Shown piece after piece: positions 39,623-49,530 of a stretch of 60,587 nt of DNA (within the stretch, counting starts at the first letter, position 1; each line of letters opens with the position of its first letter). Origin of the DNA: Clostridiaceae bacterium (GTDB lineage: Bacteria; Bacillota; Clostridia; Peptostreptococcales; T1SED10-28); contig PWEO01000020.1 in the NCBI GenBank assembly GCA_003553525.1, forward strand, positions 1 through 60,587, in the 5' to 3' direction. Made by a program: the position numbers and the translations under genes. The notes beneath the pieces are model-generated. The model ran no database searches. It saw nothing but the letters and a program-made list of their open reading frames with translations, and was not told the DNA's origin.

Positions 39623-41467
39623 ATGAATGAAAAACGAGAAAAAGAAATTGCTTCCAAACGGGCCTTGGCAAAAAAGCTTAAACAGGCGGAAGTCGAAGCC
39701 CGAAAAAAAGCCATTAAGGAACGTCCTCCTTTCAAAGGCTTGCAAATTCGACCTACGGCTTCCCTATTCGATGATTCTGGAAAAAAAGAACCGGGAGAGA
39801 ACAACTGGACCGGATACGGTTTTGATCTTCATCCCCAGGTTACTTTTATTTCTTCCTGTGTACTTATTATCTTTATTTTTCTGACTTTAATGTTTCAAGA
39901 CCAGGCCGCTTTACTTTTCAGCAACGTCTTGGGTTCCATTACCAAGCAGGCGGGATGGTTTTTTATCCTTGTGGCCAATATTTTCATTGTGGCTGCTCTG
40001 TATTTTGCCTTTGGGAGATTCAGAAACATCAAAATCGGCGGAGCCGATGCCCAGCCTGAATTCAGCAAGCCCGGTTGGTATGCTATGCTTCTAAGTGCCG
40101 GAATGGGAATCGGTCTCCTTTTTTGGAGTATCGCAGAGCCCATCTCCCACTTCGGTAATCCCTCTCCGATGTTTAATTTAGCCCCCGGTGCTCCGGGTGC
40201 CGCAGAAGCCGCCATGACCACCACATTTTTTCACTGGGGCATTCACCCCTGGGCTATTTACTCTATTGTAGGTCTTGGCTTGGCCTTTTTCGCTTTTAAT
40301 CGTGGGCTTCCCTTGACCATCCGTTCCATATTTTATCCGATTTTAGGAAATCGGATTTACGGTTTCTGGGGAAACCTGATCGATGTCCTTTCGGTACTTG
40401 CCACCTTAACCGGACTTGCCACTTCCTTAGGCCTCGGTGTGCAGCAGATCAATGCAGGGCTGAATTTTTTATTCGGCTTTGAAATTGCCACCTCCACCCA
40501 GGTCATTCTGATCGCTATCATTACCGGGTTTGCCACCCTTTCCGTAGTTGCGGGACTGGACGGCGGGGTTAAACGTCTGAGCGAGCTTAATATGGGCCTT
40601 GCGGGGATTTTTATGCTTCTGATTCTATTTTTAGGTCCTACGGTATATATCTTAAGCGGCTTTACCCAAAACCTCGGCCATTATATTACGAGCCTGCCTC
40701 AAATGAGTTTATGGACGGAAACCTTTAAAGACAGCGACTGGCAGGGAGGATGGACCATCTTTTATTGGGCTTGGTGGATTTCCTGGTCTCCCTTTGTAGG
40801 GATGTTTATTGCTCGAATTTCCAAAGGACGTACCGTACAGGAGTTTATACTTGGAGTCATGCTGTTTCCCACATTGCTGTCCTTTTTCTGGATGGCGGTC
40901 TTTGGAAACACCGCCCTTTTTATGCAGACCACCGGTGTGGCGGATATCGCCTCTGCCGTAGCTATTGATGAAGCCATCGCTCTATTCGCCATGGTGGAAA
41001 ATCTGCCTCTCACCGGTTTATTATCCATCATAGGTATTGTTCTGGTTACGGTATTTTTTGTTACGTCTTCGGACTCCGGTTCCTTAGTAGTGGACCATTT
41101 AACCTCCGGAGGGAAGCTGGACTCCCCGGTACCCCAAAGAGTTTTTTGGGCTATTATGGAAGGTGTCGTGGCCGCCACACTATTAATCGGGGGAGGTCTG
41201 ACTACCTTACAGACTGCCTCCATCGCTACAGGGCTTCCCTTTGCCATGATTTTACTGCTCATTGTTTATTCCCTCAGGGCAGGTCTCGTCCAGGAATTCG
41301 ATGTGGAAGAAACCGTACGAAAACAGCTGGAATCCGTTGAGGAGAGTCACCTCCTGAATGAAGCCATAGCCTCCGCAGTACAGGATGAGGCCTTAGTGAA
41401 CGTTCCAAACAATCTAACGGATACAAGCAAAACGAATGGATCTTTAAACAATAAGGATCCAAAATAA
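39623..41467 (+). CDS. BCCT family (glycine betaine/choline) transporter
   Basis: GMGIGLLFWSIAEPISHF, TTFFHWGIHPWAIYSI, FYWAWWISWSPFVGMFIARISKGRT, TSSDSGS. Confidence 0.96.
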   Translation: MNEKREKEIASKRALAKKLKQAEVEARKKAIKERPPFKGLQIRPTASLFDDSGKKEPGENNWTGYGFDLHPQVTFISSCVLIIFIFLTLMFQDQAALLFSNVLGSITKQAGWFFILVANIFIVAALYFAFGRFRNIKIGGADAQPEFSKPGWYAMLLSAGMGIGLLFWSIAEPISHFGNPSPMFNLAPGAPGAAEAAMTTTFFHWGIHPWAIYSIVGLGLAFFAFNRGLPLTIRSIFYPILGNRIYGFWGNLIDVLSVLATLTGLATSLGLGVQQINAGLNFLFGFEIATSTQVILIAIITGFATLSVVAGLDGGVKRLSELNMGLAGIFMLLILFLGPTVYILSGFTQNLGHYITSLPQMSLWTETFKDSDWQGGWTIFYWAWWISWSPFVGMFIARISKGRTVQEFILGVMLFPTLLSFFWMAVFGNTALFMQTTGVADIASAVAIDEAIALFAMVENLPLTGLLSIIGIVLVTVFFVTSSDSGSLVVDHLTSGGKLDSPVPQRVFWAIMEGVVAATLLIGGGLTTLQTASIATGLPFAMILLLIVYSLRAGLVQEFDVEETVRKQLESVEESHLLNEAIASAVQDEALVNVPNNLTDTSKTNGSLNNKDPK

Positions 41468-41493
41468 CAAAGTAGTTCCTCCTTTGATGTTTT

Positions 41494-41526
41494 GCCCCTT
41501 TCGTCTTTTTATGGACCTAAGGGGCC
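41494..41526 (+). terminator. Intrinsic terminator
   Basis: GCCCCTT...AAGGGGC followed by T-rich tract. Confidence 0.65.
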
Positions 41527-41716
41527 TTTTATATTTCTTTAGGATTCTTCCTGGTTTTGGGTATAAACTTTACAAACGGAATGATTCTTTGTATTTTGCT
41601 ACGCTACGTGTTAAACTAATTCTTATTCTATTAAAAAATTCCATATTTTTTTCCATTGAAATCTAACCTTAAGAAATCCATAAATTATAAAAACAGTTCA
41701 GGAAGGAGCACCACTT

Positions 41717-42391
41717 ATGAAGTTTAAAAATACCTTTACAAACTCTTTGATTTTTATCAATGCCTTAGTTTTTTTACTCATGTTTCTGATTGGCGGTTCC
41801 AATGTATTTATGGATATCCGCTGGCTGTTGGTTTTCGGAGCCCACTTTGGACCGCTGATGTTTGAAGAAGGCCAGTGGTTCCGCTTAATAACTTCCATGT
41901 TTATTCATGGAGGCATGATGCACATTTTTTTCAATATGTATATCCTCTATATCTTCGGTAATTTAGCGGAAAAGGTCTACGGTTCTTATAAATTTCTGAC
42001 CATTTATGTAAGCACGGGGATTATAGCGGGCCTTGCCACTCTGGTTGTAAATCCCGAGACCATTTCCGTAGGAGCCTCCGGAGCCATCTTCGGACTGATT
42101 GGACTGCTCTTCGGTACCGGTTTTCGGAAGGATACTCCCAGTTTGCTGAAATCCATCACCGGCACCACCTTGCTACCCATGATTTTGATTAACGTGTTTC
42201 TAGGGTTTACCGTCCCTTCGATCAATAATGCGGCCCATTTAGGCGGACTCTTCAGCGGCTTTGCTTTTGGACTTTTAACCCCGGTTTTCAAACATTACTC
42301 CCGGTACAGCCTCTGGAAATTCACTTACGTCGCCTCCTTAATTGTATTAGTTGGAAGCTTCGCTTCTTTATTGGCTTTTATTCTTTTATAG
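41717..42391 (+). CDS. Rhomboid family intramembrane serine protease
   Basis: MFIHGGMMHIFFNMYILYIFG, VGASGAIFGLIG, NNAAHLGGLFSGF. Confidence 0.95.
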   Translation: MKFKNTFTNSLIFINALVFLLMFLIGGSNVFMDIRWLLVFGAHFGPLMFEEGQWFRLITSMFIHGGMMHIFFNMYILYIFGNLAEKVYGSYKFLTIYVSTGIIAGLATLVVNPETISVGASGAIFGLIGLLFGTGFRKDTPSLLKSITGTTLLPMILINVFLGFTVPSINNAAHLGGLFSGFAFGLLTPVFKHYSRYSLWKFTYVASLIVLVGSFASLLAFILL

Positions 42392-42443
42392 TATTCTATT
42401 TTTTAATTAAGATGAATAATGACGATTGTATCACTGAAACCTA

Positions 42444-42475
42444 AAAAAACTGCTCTTACAGAGCAGTTTTTTTTA
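42444..42475. terminator. Bidirectional intrinsic terminator
   Basis: AAAAAACTGCTCTTACAGAGCAGTTTTTTT. Confidence 0.85.
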
Positions 42476-43049
42476 TCTTTCCCCTACCACCGATAAAAAT
42501 ATTTTTGATGGATTTATCTTCCAAGATCAAATCAAATCCCATGTTTTTTAAAGTTTTTTCGGTGTCTCGATTCAAGTGGCAGCCCCTGGCCAGCTTTTTC
42601 CAAAGGGGAGTCAGCGTGTCAAAGGCGCTCCCTAAAGGTTCGGTTTCCGGACGAACATGTTCGATAAAAATAATGGTTCCCTCTTTTTTCAGTACCCGCT
42701 TTATTTCCTTGAGTCCTTTTTCAACATCGGCTACGGTACAAAATACCAGGGTGAATACTACAGTATCAAAGCTTTCCGAGGGAAAGGACAAACTCATAAC
42801 ATTTTCTTCCTTTAAAGCGGTATTCAAATTTCCATACTCTTTTATCTTTTTTTCCAGTGCTCGGGAATTTAAATCCCGATCGATCATCACCAGAGAAGAT
42901 ACTTTTTTACTGTCATAATAATCCAGATTCAACCCGGTACCTGCTCCAATCTCCAAAACTTTTCCCCTTGCCTTGAAAACCAGTTTTTTTCTCAGCCTTC
43001 GTAATCCTCTTCTTTCCAAGGGCTCCATAAAAAGATCATAGATTGCCAT
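42456..43049 (-). CDS. Class I SAM-dependent methyltransferase
   Basis: VLEIGAGTGLNLDYY motif I, ALKEENVMSLSFPSESFDTVVFTL. Confidence 0.88.
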   Translation of the reverse strand: MAIYDLFMEPLERRGLRRLRKKLVFKARGKVLEIGAGTGLNLDYYDSKKVSSLVMIDRDLNSRALEKKIKEYGNLNTALKEENVMSLSFPSESFDTVVFTLVFCTVADVEKGLKEIKRVLKKEGTIIFIEHVRPETEPLGSAFDTLTPLWKKLARGCHLNRDTEKTLKNMGFDLILEDKSIKNIFIGGRGKIKKTAL

Positions 43050-43111
43050 GGCCGCTCCTCCTTAAAAAAGAAGGATTGCCGGCTATATCAGTGTTCATCT
43101 GATCTTTCATG

Positions 43112-43447
43112 CTATGGAAGCTCAATTTCATCCACCTTAGCGGCAAATACAAAGTCGCTTTCACTTAAGCCGTCGATTTTGTGAGTCAACACCGTAAGTT
43201 CCACCTTTCCCCAGGCAAGGAAAATATCCGGGTGATGTCCTTCCTCTTCTGCAATTTCTCCAACCTTATTGGTGAAATCCAGGGCTTCCTTGAAATTTTT
43301 GAACTTCAGCTTTTTTTCTAAATGATGGTTATCCACTACGTCCCAATCATCCTTTAATTCCTTTTGATACTTTTTAATCTCCTCTTCTTCCATAGGGGGT
43401 GTCCCTACACTGCATGGTACACATTTTTGTTCTGATAACTTACTCAT
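43112..43447 (-). CDS. 4a-hydroxytetrahydrobiopterin (pterin-4a-carbinolamine) dehydratase
   Basis: EEEGHHPDIFLAWGKVELTVLTHKIDGLSESDFVFAAKVD. Confidence 0.92.
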   Translation of the reverse strand: MSKLSEQKCVPCSVGTPPMEEEEIKKYQKELKDDWDVVDNHHLEKKLKFKNFKEALDFTNKVGEIAEEEGHHPDIFLAWGKVELTVLTHKIDGLSESDFVFAAKVDEIELP

Positions 43448-43728
43448 ATTACTACCTCCTTAATTATTGATTTCCGCTGATTTCTTTTGCTCAACGGGCT
43501 TTACAACACTACAGTTTCCATGTTTTATCGGGTCTTTACCTCATATGTCTATTTAACTCTGTGTGGAGTTTATAATGTCTCCTATATTAATTTTTATCCT
43601 ATTTTTCTTTTTCTAAACATATCTGCTCAGACTCAATCCTTCTAAAAGTTCTGTTTGCTTTGATTATTTCCTCATGCTACAATTATGTTGATAACAGATC
43701 CTTACCAATAAATTAAAGGAGGCCTATT

Positions 43729-44277
43729 ATGAATGAATTTACTCTTACCCCTAAGGACACATCTCTTTTAGTCATTGATTTTCAAGAAAAGTTAGTTCCG
43801 GCCATGTACCGCACGGAGGATACCTTGAAAAATGCGGGAACTCTAATGAAGATCGCTAAATCTTTAGAACTTCCCACCATTGTTACGGAGCAATACCCTA
43901 AAGGCATTGGACATACGGTGGAAAATCTTTCCGCTTTAATCGGCGATCTATCCCCTATTGAGAAAATGGCCTTTAGCGCCTGCACAAAAGAGGTTACGGA
44001 TCAACTTTCCAAGGATCCGAGACAAAAGATTCTTGTATGCGGGATTGAAGCCCATGTTTGTGTTTTTCAAACCGTAAGGGCTTTGCTTGCGAAGGACTAC
44101 CAGGTGTTTGTGGTATCCGATGCGGTTTCTTCCAGGACGGAAGCAAACTATCGAAACGGACTGGACCAAATGCGGCAAATGGGTGCGGTTATCACCAATA
44201 CAGAAACCGTGCTTTTTGATTTATTAAAAGAATCCACCCACCCCAAATTCAAGGAACTGTCCAAACTAATTCGCTAA
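43729..44277 (+). CDS. Isochorismatase-family cysteine hydrolase
   Basis: SLLVIDFQEKLVPAMY, VCGIEAHVCVFQTVRAL. Confidence 0.92.
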   Translation: MNEFTLTPKDTSLLVIDFQEKLVPAMYRTEDTLKNAGTLMKIAKSLELPTIVTEQYPKGIGHTVENLSALIGDLSPIEKMAFSACTKEVTDQLSKDPRQKILVCGIEAHVCVFQTVRALLAKDYQVFVVSDAVSSRTEANYRNGLDQMRQMGAVITNTETVLFDLLKESTHPKFKELSKLIR

Positions 44278-44359
44278 CCCGATATAATAGAGCGGACTTA
44301 AACTGAATAATTCACATTTCATTTTAGAAATGATGAAATTTGTAATGGAGGAATCGCCT

Positions 44360-45658
44360 ATGAACTATCAGGAGGCCTTGAATTACATTCACGGCACATA
44401 CAAATTCGGCAAAAAAATCGGACTTACCAATATTCGAGATCTCCTTCAACGCTTGGGGAATCCGGAAAAACAGCTTAAAATCATCCATATTGCCGGCACT
44501 AACGGAAAAGGCTCCGTATCATCTTTTATACATGGTGGACTCAGTGCCGCAGGCTATCGGGTGGGACTTTTCACATCCCCTTACTTAGAAACCTTTCGGG
44601 AACGGATGCAGATCAATGGCATGAAAATTTCAGAAGATCATTTAATACAATCCACATCTAAGGTGAAAAAAACGATCGAAGAAATGGTTAAAGAGGGAAA
44701 ACATCACCCATCGGAGTTCGAAGTAGTTACCGCCATTGCCCTGGACTATTTTCACAACCGGTCGGTAGATTACTTGGTCTTTGAGGTGGGTTTAGGAGGA
44801 CGCTTCGACGCCACTAATGCCGTGGATCATCCGATACTCTCCATTATCACCAATATCGGATATGACCATACCGAGTATTTAGGTGATACCCTGGATAAAA
44901 TTGCTTATGAGAAGGCGGGGATTATCAAGGAAAAAACCCCGGTGATTGTTTATCCTCAAGCAAAAGAGGCTTGGGAAACCATTGAAAGGGTCGCCAAAAA
45001 CAAAAAAGCACCAATTATTCCCGTAGACTTTTCTACCCTGGTGCCGGAGGAAAGTTCTCTAAAAGAACAGAGCTTTTCCGTAACCCTTGGAAAAACCGCT
45101 TATGCCTCGATAAGAATTCGTCTTTTAGGCCCTTACCAAATCTATAACTGCATCACAGCCTTAACTGCTTTGGATTACCTTAAAAGCCAAGGGGAAATTA
45201 CCTACAGCCTTGAGAACATTCAAGAAGGCTTCTACAACACGACCTGGCCCGGACGTTTCGAAATTCTTAGAGATAAGCCCTTAACCATAATTGACGGAGC
45301 CCATAACCCACAAGCAGCCAAAGCTTTAAGAGAAACCTTGGGAAAACATTTATCCAATACCTCCATCACTTTTGTTATCGGTATGCTTTTAGATAAGGAT
45401 GTCCTAAGTTTCCTTCAGGAGATCGCTCCCCTGGGCGCCCGCTTTATCCTTACCAAGCCCTTTGGGCCCCGGGCTGCGGAACCAAAATATTTAGAGAAAA
45501 AACTCCTTCCCTATGGAAAACCCCTATATTTAGAGCCCGCCGTTGCCAAAGCTATCGATCAGGCTTTTCTTGTCAACCCTGAGGGGGATGCCATTGTTAT
45601 TGTAGGCTCCTTATATATGATTGGAGAGGCTCGTACCTACATCCGTAACATGGCGTAA
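44360..45658 (+). CDS. folC: Bifunctional folylpolyglutamate/dihydrofolate synthase
   Basis: HIAGTNGKGSVSSFI, FEVGLGGRFDATNAV, NIGYDHTEYLGDT, IDGAHNPQA; ATG 44360 after GGAGGAA (ORF track start 44330). Confidence 0.94.
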   Translation: MNYQEALNYIHGTYKFGKKIGLTNIRDLLQRLGNPEKQLKIIHIAGTNGKGSVSSFIHGGLSAAGYRVGLFTSPYLETFRERMQINGMKISEDHLIQSTSKVKKTIEEMVKEGKHHPSEFEVVTAIALDYFHNRSVDYLVFEVGLGGRFDATNAVDHPILSIITNIGYDHTEYLGDTLDKIAYEKAGIIKEKTPVIVYPQAKEAWETIERVAKNKKAPIIPVDFSTLVPEESSLKEQSFSVTLGKTAYASIRIRLLGPYQIYNCITALTALDYLKSQGEITYSLENIQEGFYNTTWPGRFEILRDKPLTIIDGAHNPQAAKALRETLGKHLSNTSITFVIGMLLDKDVLSFLQEIAPLGARFILTKPFGPRAAEPKYLEKKLLPYGKPLYLEPAVAKAIDQAFLVNPEGDAIVIVGSLYMIGEARTYIRNMA

Positions 45659-45713
45659 ACAAGGGCACTAACACGCCTTGACAAAGAGCCAGTTTCCCCT
45701 GCTTTTATTTGCA

Positions 45714-45752
45714 AAAGAGCCCCCCTTGTCCCGACGACAGACAGTGGGTGCT
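45714..45752. terminator. Intrinsic terminator
   Basis: AAGAGC...GCTCTT stem followed by T9 on plus strand. Confidence 0.75.
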
Positions 45753-45774
45753 CTTTTTTTTTGTAATCCCTTAA

Positions 45775-46536
45775 TTAGTACCGCGTTCTTCTCTTGTAAA
45801 ACTTTAACATCCCGCTCCCTATGACAATACACACTGCGGCAACCAAGGGTAGAATTTGAAGTGCTAAGGTTCCGCTATTATTTTGAATACTGATTCCTAT
45901 AAAAGCCCAAACAAATACTGCGGCAAAAATCAGATCACCGTAATACTTTACAAATACCAGGGCCAGTATTGTTGCAATACCAATTAGCAGGCCGGTCCAA
46001 ATCCCTTCTCCGAACAGCCAATAATTCCAATCCATATAATCAAAAAATATAAAAACATTGGCAATAGTGGCCACGCAAATCCAGGCTAGATAAATGGAGA
46101 ACGGTGCTTTAACAAAGAAGCTTTCCTCCTGAGGAACCCCTTGTGTTTTTTGGTTCAGTTTCCCGTATATTACAGCTAAATTAAGTAAAAGTAAAACTAT
46201 AATCCCTAAAGCAGTACCGATATATAAATAGTGCCAGGCAATAATCCAAGCACTGTTTAAAACACAGGATAAGACGAACCAGGCACTGATTCTGTCAATA
46301 TTTCCACTCCTGCGGGAACCGGGAAGCAACTGATAGATGCCAAACATGATAAGACCAAGATAAATTAATCCCCAGATGGCAAATACATAACCTGCAGGTG
46401 TAAAGTATACCCCGAATCGATCTGATACTTCTCCGGAAGTGACTTCGTTGATCGGCAGTGCATTGGCTAAATAGTTTACGGTTAACACCAGACCTAAGGC
46501 TAGTATATTAATTATTTTGCCTAGATTTCTCTTCAC
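45775..46536 (-). CDS. TspO/MBR-like tryptophan-rich membrane protein
   Basis: TPAGYVFAIWGLIYLGL..WFVLSCVLNSAWIIAWHY..FSIYLAWICVATIANV. Confidence 0.8.
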   Translation of the reverse strand: MKRNLGKIINILALGLVLTVNYLANALPINEVTSGEVSDRFGVYFTPAGYVFAIWGLIYLGLIMFGIYQLLPGSRRSGNIDRISAWFVLSCVLNSAWIIAWHYLYIGTALGIIVLLLLNLAVIYGKLNQKTQGVPQEESFFVKAPFSIYLAWICVATIANVFIFFDYMDWNYWLFGEGIWTGLLIGIATILALVFVKYYGDLIFAAVFVWAFIGISIQNNSGTLALQILPLVAAVCIVIGSGMLKFYKRRTRY

Positions 46537-46549
46537 ATTGTCACCTCCT

Positions 46550-47518
46550 TTAAGACTTTAATTTCGAGTCTCTTTTTACATAATGTTCTCCTGCTTTCTC
46601 TGTAAGCCAGTTCAGAATATCCTGATAGACTTCCTCTTTATTATTTTCATGAAGCATTTCATGTCTTCCCTCAGGATATAATCGGACTTGAAGATCCTTT
46701 ACTCCGTGTTCTTCAAATATCTTTTGAACCTCCCGAACCCCTTCTCCTTCTTTTCCTACAGGGTCAAGCGCTCCGGAAAACATCATCACTGGCAAATCCT
46801 TCGGCATCTTTTCTATATTCCTCGATTGATGAATTTTTTTTATACCCTTCAGTAAGTCCACATAAAACCCTGCAGTCATAATGTTTCCACATAGGGGGTC
46901 TTCCACATAGGCTCTCACCTCCCATTCATTGGTACTCAGCCAATCAAAGGGAGTCTCCGTCGGTTCGAATTCTTTATTGTATTTTCCAAAAATCAATTTA
47001 TCCAACAAAGGACTTTTCCGCCTCTTACCTCTTAGAAGTTTTTCCAGTTTTGCCAGCCATAATCCCAGGTTTCCAAGCATCCCCAACTTCCCTCCGGTTC
47101 CGCTTAAAATCAAACCTTGTAAATGATCCCCAAACTCCTGAACATAATCCCTGGCTAAAAAGGAACCCATACTGTGCCCCAACATAATAACCGGTTCCTC
47201 AGGGTATTGCTTTTCAATTTCCTCCCGAAGATAATTCAAATCCCTTACGGTTTTTCTCCATCCCTTTTCATCGGCTAAATGTCCAAAAACCTCCGTTTTA
47301 TCCAAGGTTTTTCCATGTCCCCGGTGATCATTACCAAAAACCACATAACCTTTTTGAACCATAAATCTGGCAAAATCATCGTATCGATCGATATGCTCCG
47401 CCATACCGTGGGAAATTTGTATTACGGCCTTGGGTTCGGTATTGCCAAGATCACTCCATTTTTTACAGTATATGCTTTTGTCTTGGTAGCCCTTAATATA
47501 AAAACCCTTCGTGTCCAT
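46550..47518 (-). CDS. Alpha/beta hydrolase (monoacylglycerol lipase/lysophospholipase-like)
   Basis: ISHGMAEHIDRYDDFA, FGNDHRGHGKT, MLGHSMGSFLARDYV. Confidence 0.93.
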   Translation of the reverse strand: MDTKGFYIKGYQDKSIYCKKWSDLGNTEPKAVIQISHGMAEHIDRYDDFARFMVQKGYVVFGNDHRGHGKTLDKTEVFGHLADEKGWRKTVRDLNYLREEIEKQYPEEPVIMLGHSMGSFLARDYVQEFGDHLQGLILSGTGGKLGMLGNLGLWLAKLEKLLRGKRRKSPLLDKLIFGKYNKEFEPTETPFDWLSTNEWEVRAYVEDPLCGNIMTAGFYVDLLKGIKKIHQSRNIEKMPKDLPVMMFSGALDPVGKEGEGVREVQKIFEEHGVKDLQVRLYPEGRHEMLHENNKEEVYQDILNWLTEKAGEHYVKRDSKLKS

Positions 47519-47612
47519 ATGTATTCCCTCCTGTCCTTACTGCTGCTTTCTATTTCTATACCCGATTCCTTATATCTCAATCGAAGGACATCTTCCATTA
47601 GATGAAAAAGTA

Positions 47613-47640
47613 AAGAGCAACAGATTTTTCTGTTGCTCTT
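47613..47640 (-). terminator. Intrinsic terminator of the B12-regulated operon
   Basis: AAGAGCAACAG-AAAAAT-CTGTTGCTCTT then TTACTTTTT on minus. Confidence 0.8.
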
Positions 47641-47649
47641 AGCATATTG

Positions 47650-48153
47650 TTATCTTATATAATATTGTTTCAGTTGAGAGCTGAAGATTTTTACCAAGGG
47701 ATTAAAAAGGATTATGGCTATAATATAATTCGACGCCCCGTGGAGTATATCCAATGGAATACCCCGAGCCCAATAAGCCATTCCATAGGCGATGCCATAG
47801 AAAAAGGATTCAAACACCGCAAAGAAAAACCCGAAGGAGAGTCCGAAGATACCTGAAATTATGGCAAATCCGTACTCGCTTTTGACTTTCCCCTTCAAAA
47901 CTCCTGTGGCCAAAATAAGAATCGGCCAGATAAGATAGTAACCCAGTACCCAGGTAGAAAAACCGTATAAAAATATTTCCGTGGTTGCAAAAATAACCGA
48001 AATCAATAGGGTCCTCTTTACTCCCAAAGCCACGGTGTATACCATAAACAGCAGGCTGACCACTTCCACGTTGGGAACGAAGCTGAGGGCTAACTTCCCG
48101 GCGGTTAGTGAGGCGCTTAAAATACTTATTAATACTAAATCTTGAACTTTCAT
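47650..48153 (-). CDS. ECF transporter S-component-like membrane protein, candidate corrinoid uptake subunit
   Basis: MKVQDLVLISILSASLTAGKLALSFVPNVEVVSLLFMVYTV... 5-6 TM; immediately downstream of B12-riboswitch-led gene; start chosen at MKV (ORF track 48195). Confidence 0.75.
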   Translation of the reverse strand: MKVQDLVLISILSASLTAGKLALSFVPNVEVVSLLFMVYTVALGVKRTLLISVIFATTEIFLYGFSTWVLGYYLIWPILILATGVLKGKVKSEYGFAIISGIFGLSFGFFFAVFESFFYGIAYGMAYWARGIPLDILHGASNYIIAIILFNPLVKIFSSQLKQYYIR

Positions 48154-48157
48154 TCCA

Positions 48158-49225
48158 TTAAAAGTCTCTACGTTGGAGTTCATATACATCTCCATCCTTT
48201 ATTTCAATTCCCGAAAGTCCGGTTTCTGCATCTTCTCCGTTAACTAAAATGTGAAGATATTCTCCATCACTATTCATTTCATACCCTAATATTTCCGTAA
48301 TTGACATTCCAAAGTCTGTCATTTCATATTCCAATTCTAATACTTCTGCTTCATCTTCAATCATTTCCGATACATATGCCTGCTCTGTTTGAAACGTAAA
48401 CTCTTCGGCAATATCTTCCGTGTCGATGGTCACTATAAAGGTCACTTCCATTGTATCAGAGACTTCCCCTTCGTCCTCTTCATCATCCATTGGGGCAAAG
48501 CTTCTAAGCTCAAGTTCATATTCATCCCCATCGATCATCTCAATTCCCGAAACTCCAGTCTCCGCATCCTCTCCGTTCACTAAGATATGAAGATACTCTG
48601 TACTTGCGTCAAGCTCATAGCCTAGAATTTCCGTAATGGATAGACCAAAATCCGTATCCTCATATTCCGCTTCTAAGGTTTCTCCTTCCTCTTCAATTAA
48701 CTGTGAGAGGTATTCCTGCTCCGTTTGAAACGTAAATTCCTCTGCAATATTTTCTTTTTCGATGGTAACTCTGAAAGTTACTTCCTTATCTTCTGCCTCT
48801 TCCCCTTCATCGGGATCATCCATCTCACCGAATCCTCGAAGCTCCAGTACATATTCATCTCCATCTATTAACGGTATCCCGGAAGCGCCGTACTCCGCAT
48901 CTTCACCATTTACTAAAATATGAAAGTACTCCGAAGAACTGTCCACTTCATATCCCAGCGCACCGGTAATCATCATCCCTAAGGTGCTGTGTTCATCATA
49001 GCTTAACTTCAAAGTCTCTTGTTCTTCCTCTAAAAGTTCTCCAAAAAATTCATGATCCGTTTGAAAAGTAAACTCTTCGTTGATGTTTTCCTTATCGACG
49101 ATTACCTGCAGGCTTACTTCTTTTTCTCCTTCAACCCCTGAGGGTCCTAAATAAGTATTGTATAATGCCCCTAAAATAATTACTGCTGCAATAACACCGA
49201 TAATCGATAATATTTTCTTATTCAT
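48158..49225 (-). CDS. N-terminally anchored protein with three DUF4430 (transcobalamin-C-like) repeats
   Basis: N-terminal signal-anchor then three ~97-aa repeats each with [FL]HILVNGEDAE.G.SGI...DGD.Y.L. Confidence 0.8.
   Translation of the reverse strand: MNKKILSIIGVIAAVIILGALYNTYLGPSGVEGEKEVSLQVIVDKENINEEFTFQTDHEFFGELLEEEQETLKLSYDEHSTLGMMITGALGYEVDSSSEYFHILVNGEDAEYGASGIPLIDGDEYVLELRGFGEMDDPDEGEEAEDKEVTFRVTIEKENIAEEFTFQTEQEYLSQLIEEEGETLEAEYEDTDFGLSITEILGYELDASTEYLHILVNGEDAETGVSGIEMIDGDEYELELRSFAPMDDEEDEGEVSDTMEVTFIVTIDTEDIAEEFTFQTEQAYVSEMIEDEAEVLELEYEMTDFGMSITEILGYEMNSDGEYLHILVNGEDAETGLSGIEIKDGDVYELQRRDF
48161..49123 (-). repeat. Threefold intragenic domain repeat (approx. 49123-48830, 48790-48497, 48451-48161)
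   Basis: Aligned repeats EEFTFQT(D/E)(H/Q)...ITxxLGYE..S.EY(F/L)HILVNGEDAE. Confidence 0.85.
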
Positions 49226-49256
49226 GTTGAAACCTCCTGTTTTTTTAATTAAAAAT

Positions 49257-49282
49257 CCCCTCTCAACCGAAGTTGAAAGGGG
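49257..49282 (-). terminator. Riboswitch expression-platform terminator
   Basis: CCCCTTTCAACTTCGGTTGAGAGGGG followed by ATTTTT on minus strand, upstream of the DUF4430 gene. Confidence 0.85.
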
Positions 49283-49384
49283 TAGATTGTTAAATCCTTT
49301 ACTGAGTAATTGTCCAGCTTTAGATTTCCTGCAGTTTCTGCAGATCTCCCTTCCTTCAATCCCTCGTGAAGTGTAATGGCATTT

Positions 49385-49530
49385 TTTTTCGGCAGGTCTT
49401 CCGGCTTAGCATATTGGATATTTTCCTTCCCGGTTTCCCAGTGGTTTAATAAATATCCCTTTCATGCCTTACGGCGGCGAGGACCGCGCAGGTATCACAC
49501 CTGCTTCCCTTTTCATGTACGTTCTACAAC
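49385..49530 (-). ncRNA. Cobalamin (B12) riboswitch
   Basis: Minus reads GAAAAGGGAAGCAGGTGTGATACCTGCGCGGTCCTCGCCGCCGTAAGG...CCACTGGGAAACCGGGAAGG...AAGCCGGAAGACCTGCC (B12 box). Confidence 0.95.

Noticed and set aside
39538-39804. 88-aa minus ORF overlapping the BCCT start
   Set aside because: No domain, antisense to a conserved CDS N-terminus
40762-41262. 166-aa ORF antisense to the BCCT gene
   Set aside because: Shadow frame inside a conserved transporter
46965-46980. GGTTCGAATTC resembling a tRNA T-loop
   Set aside because: Inside the alpha/beta hydrolase CDS, no cloverleaf partner sequences
49320-49350. CTGCAG hairpin (CTGCAGTTTCTGCAG) as an additional terminator
   Set aside because: Short stem without a T-tract; more likely part of the riboswitch expression-platform alternate folding
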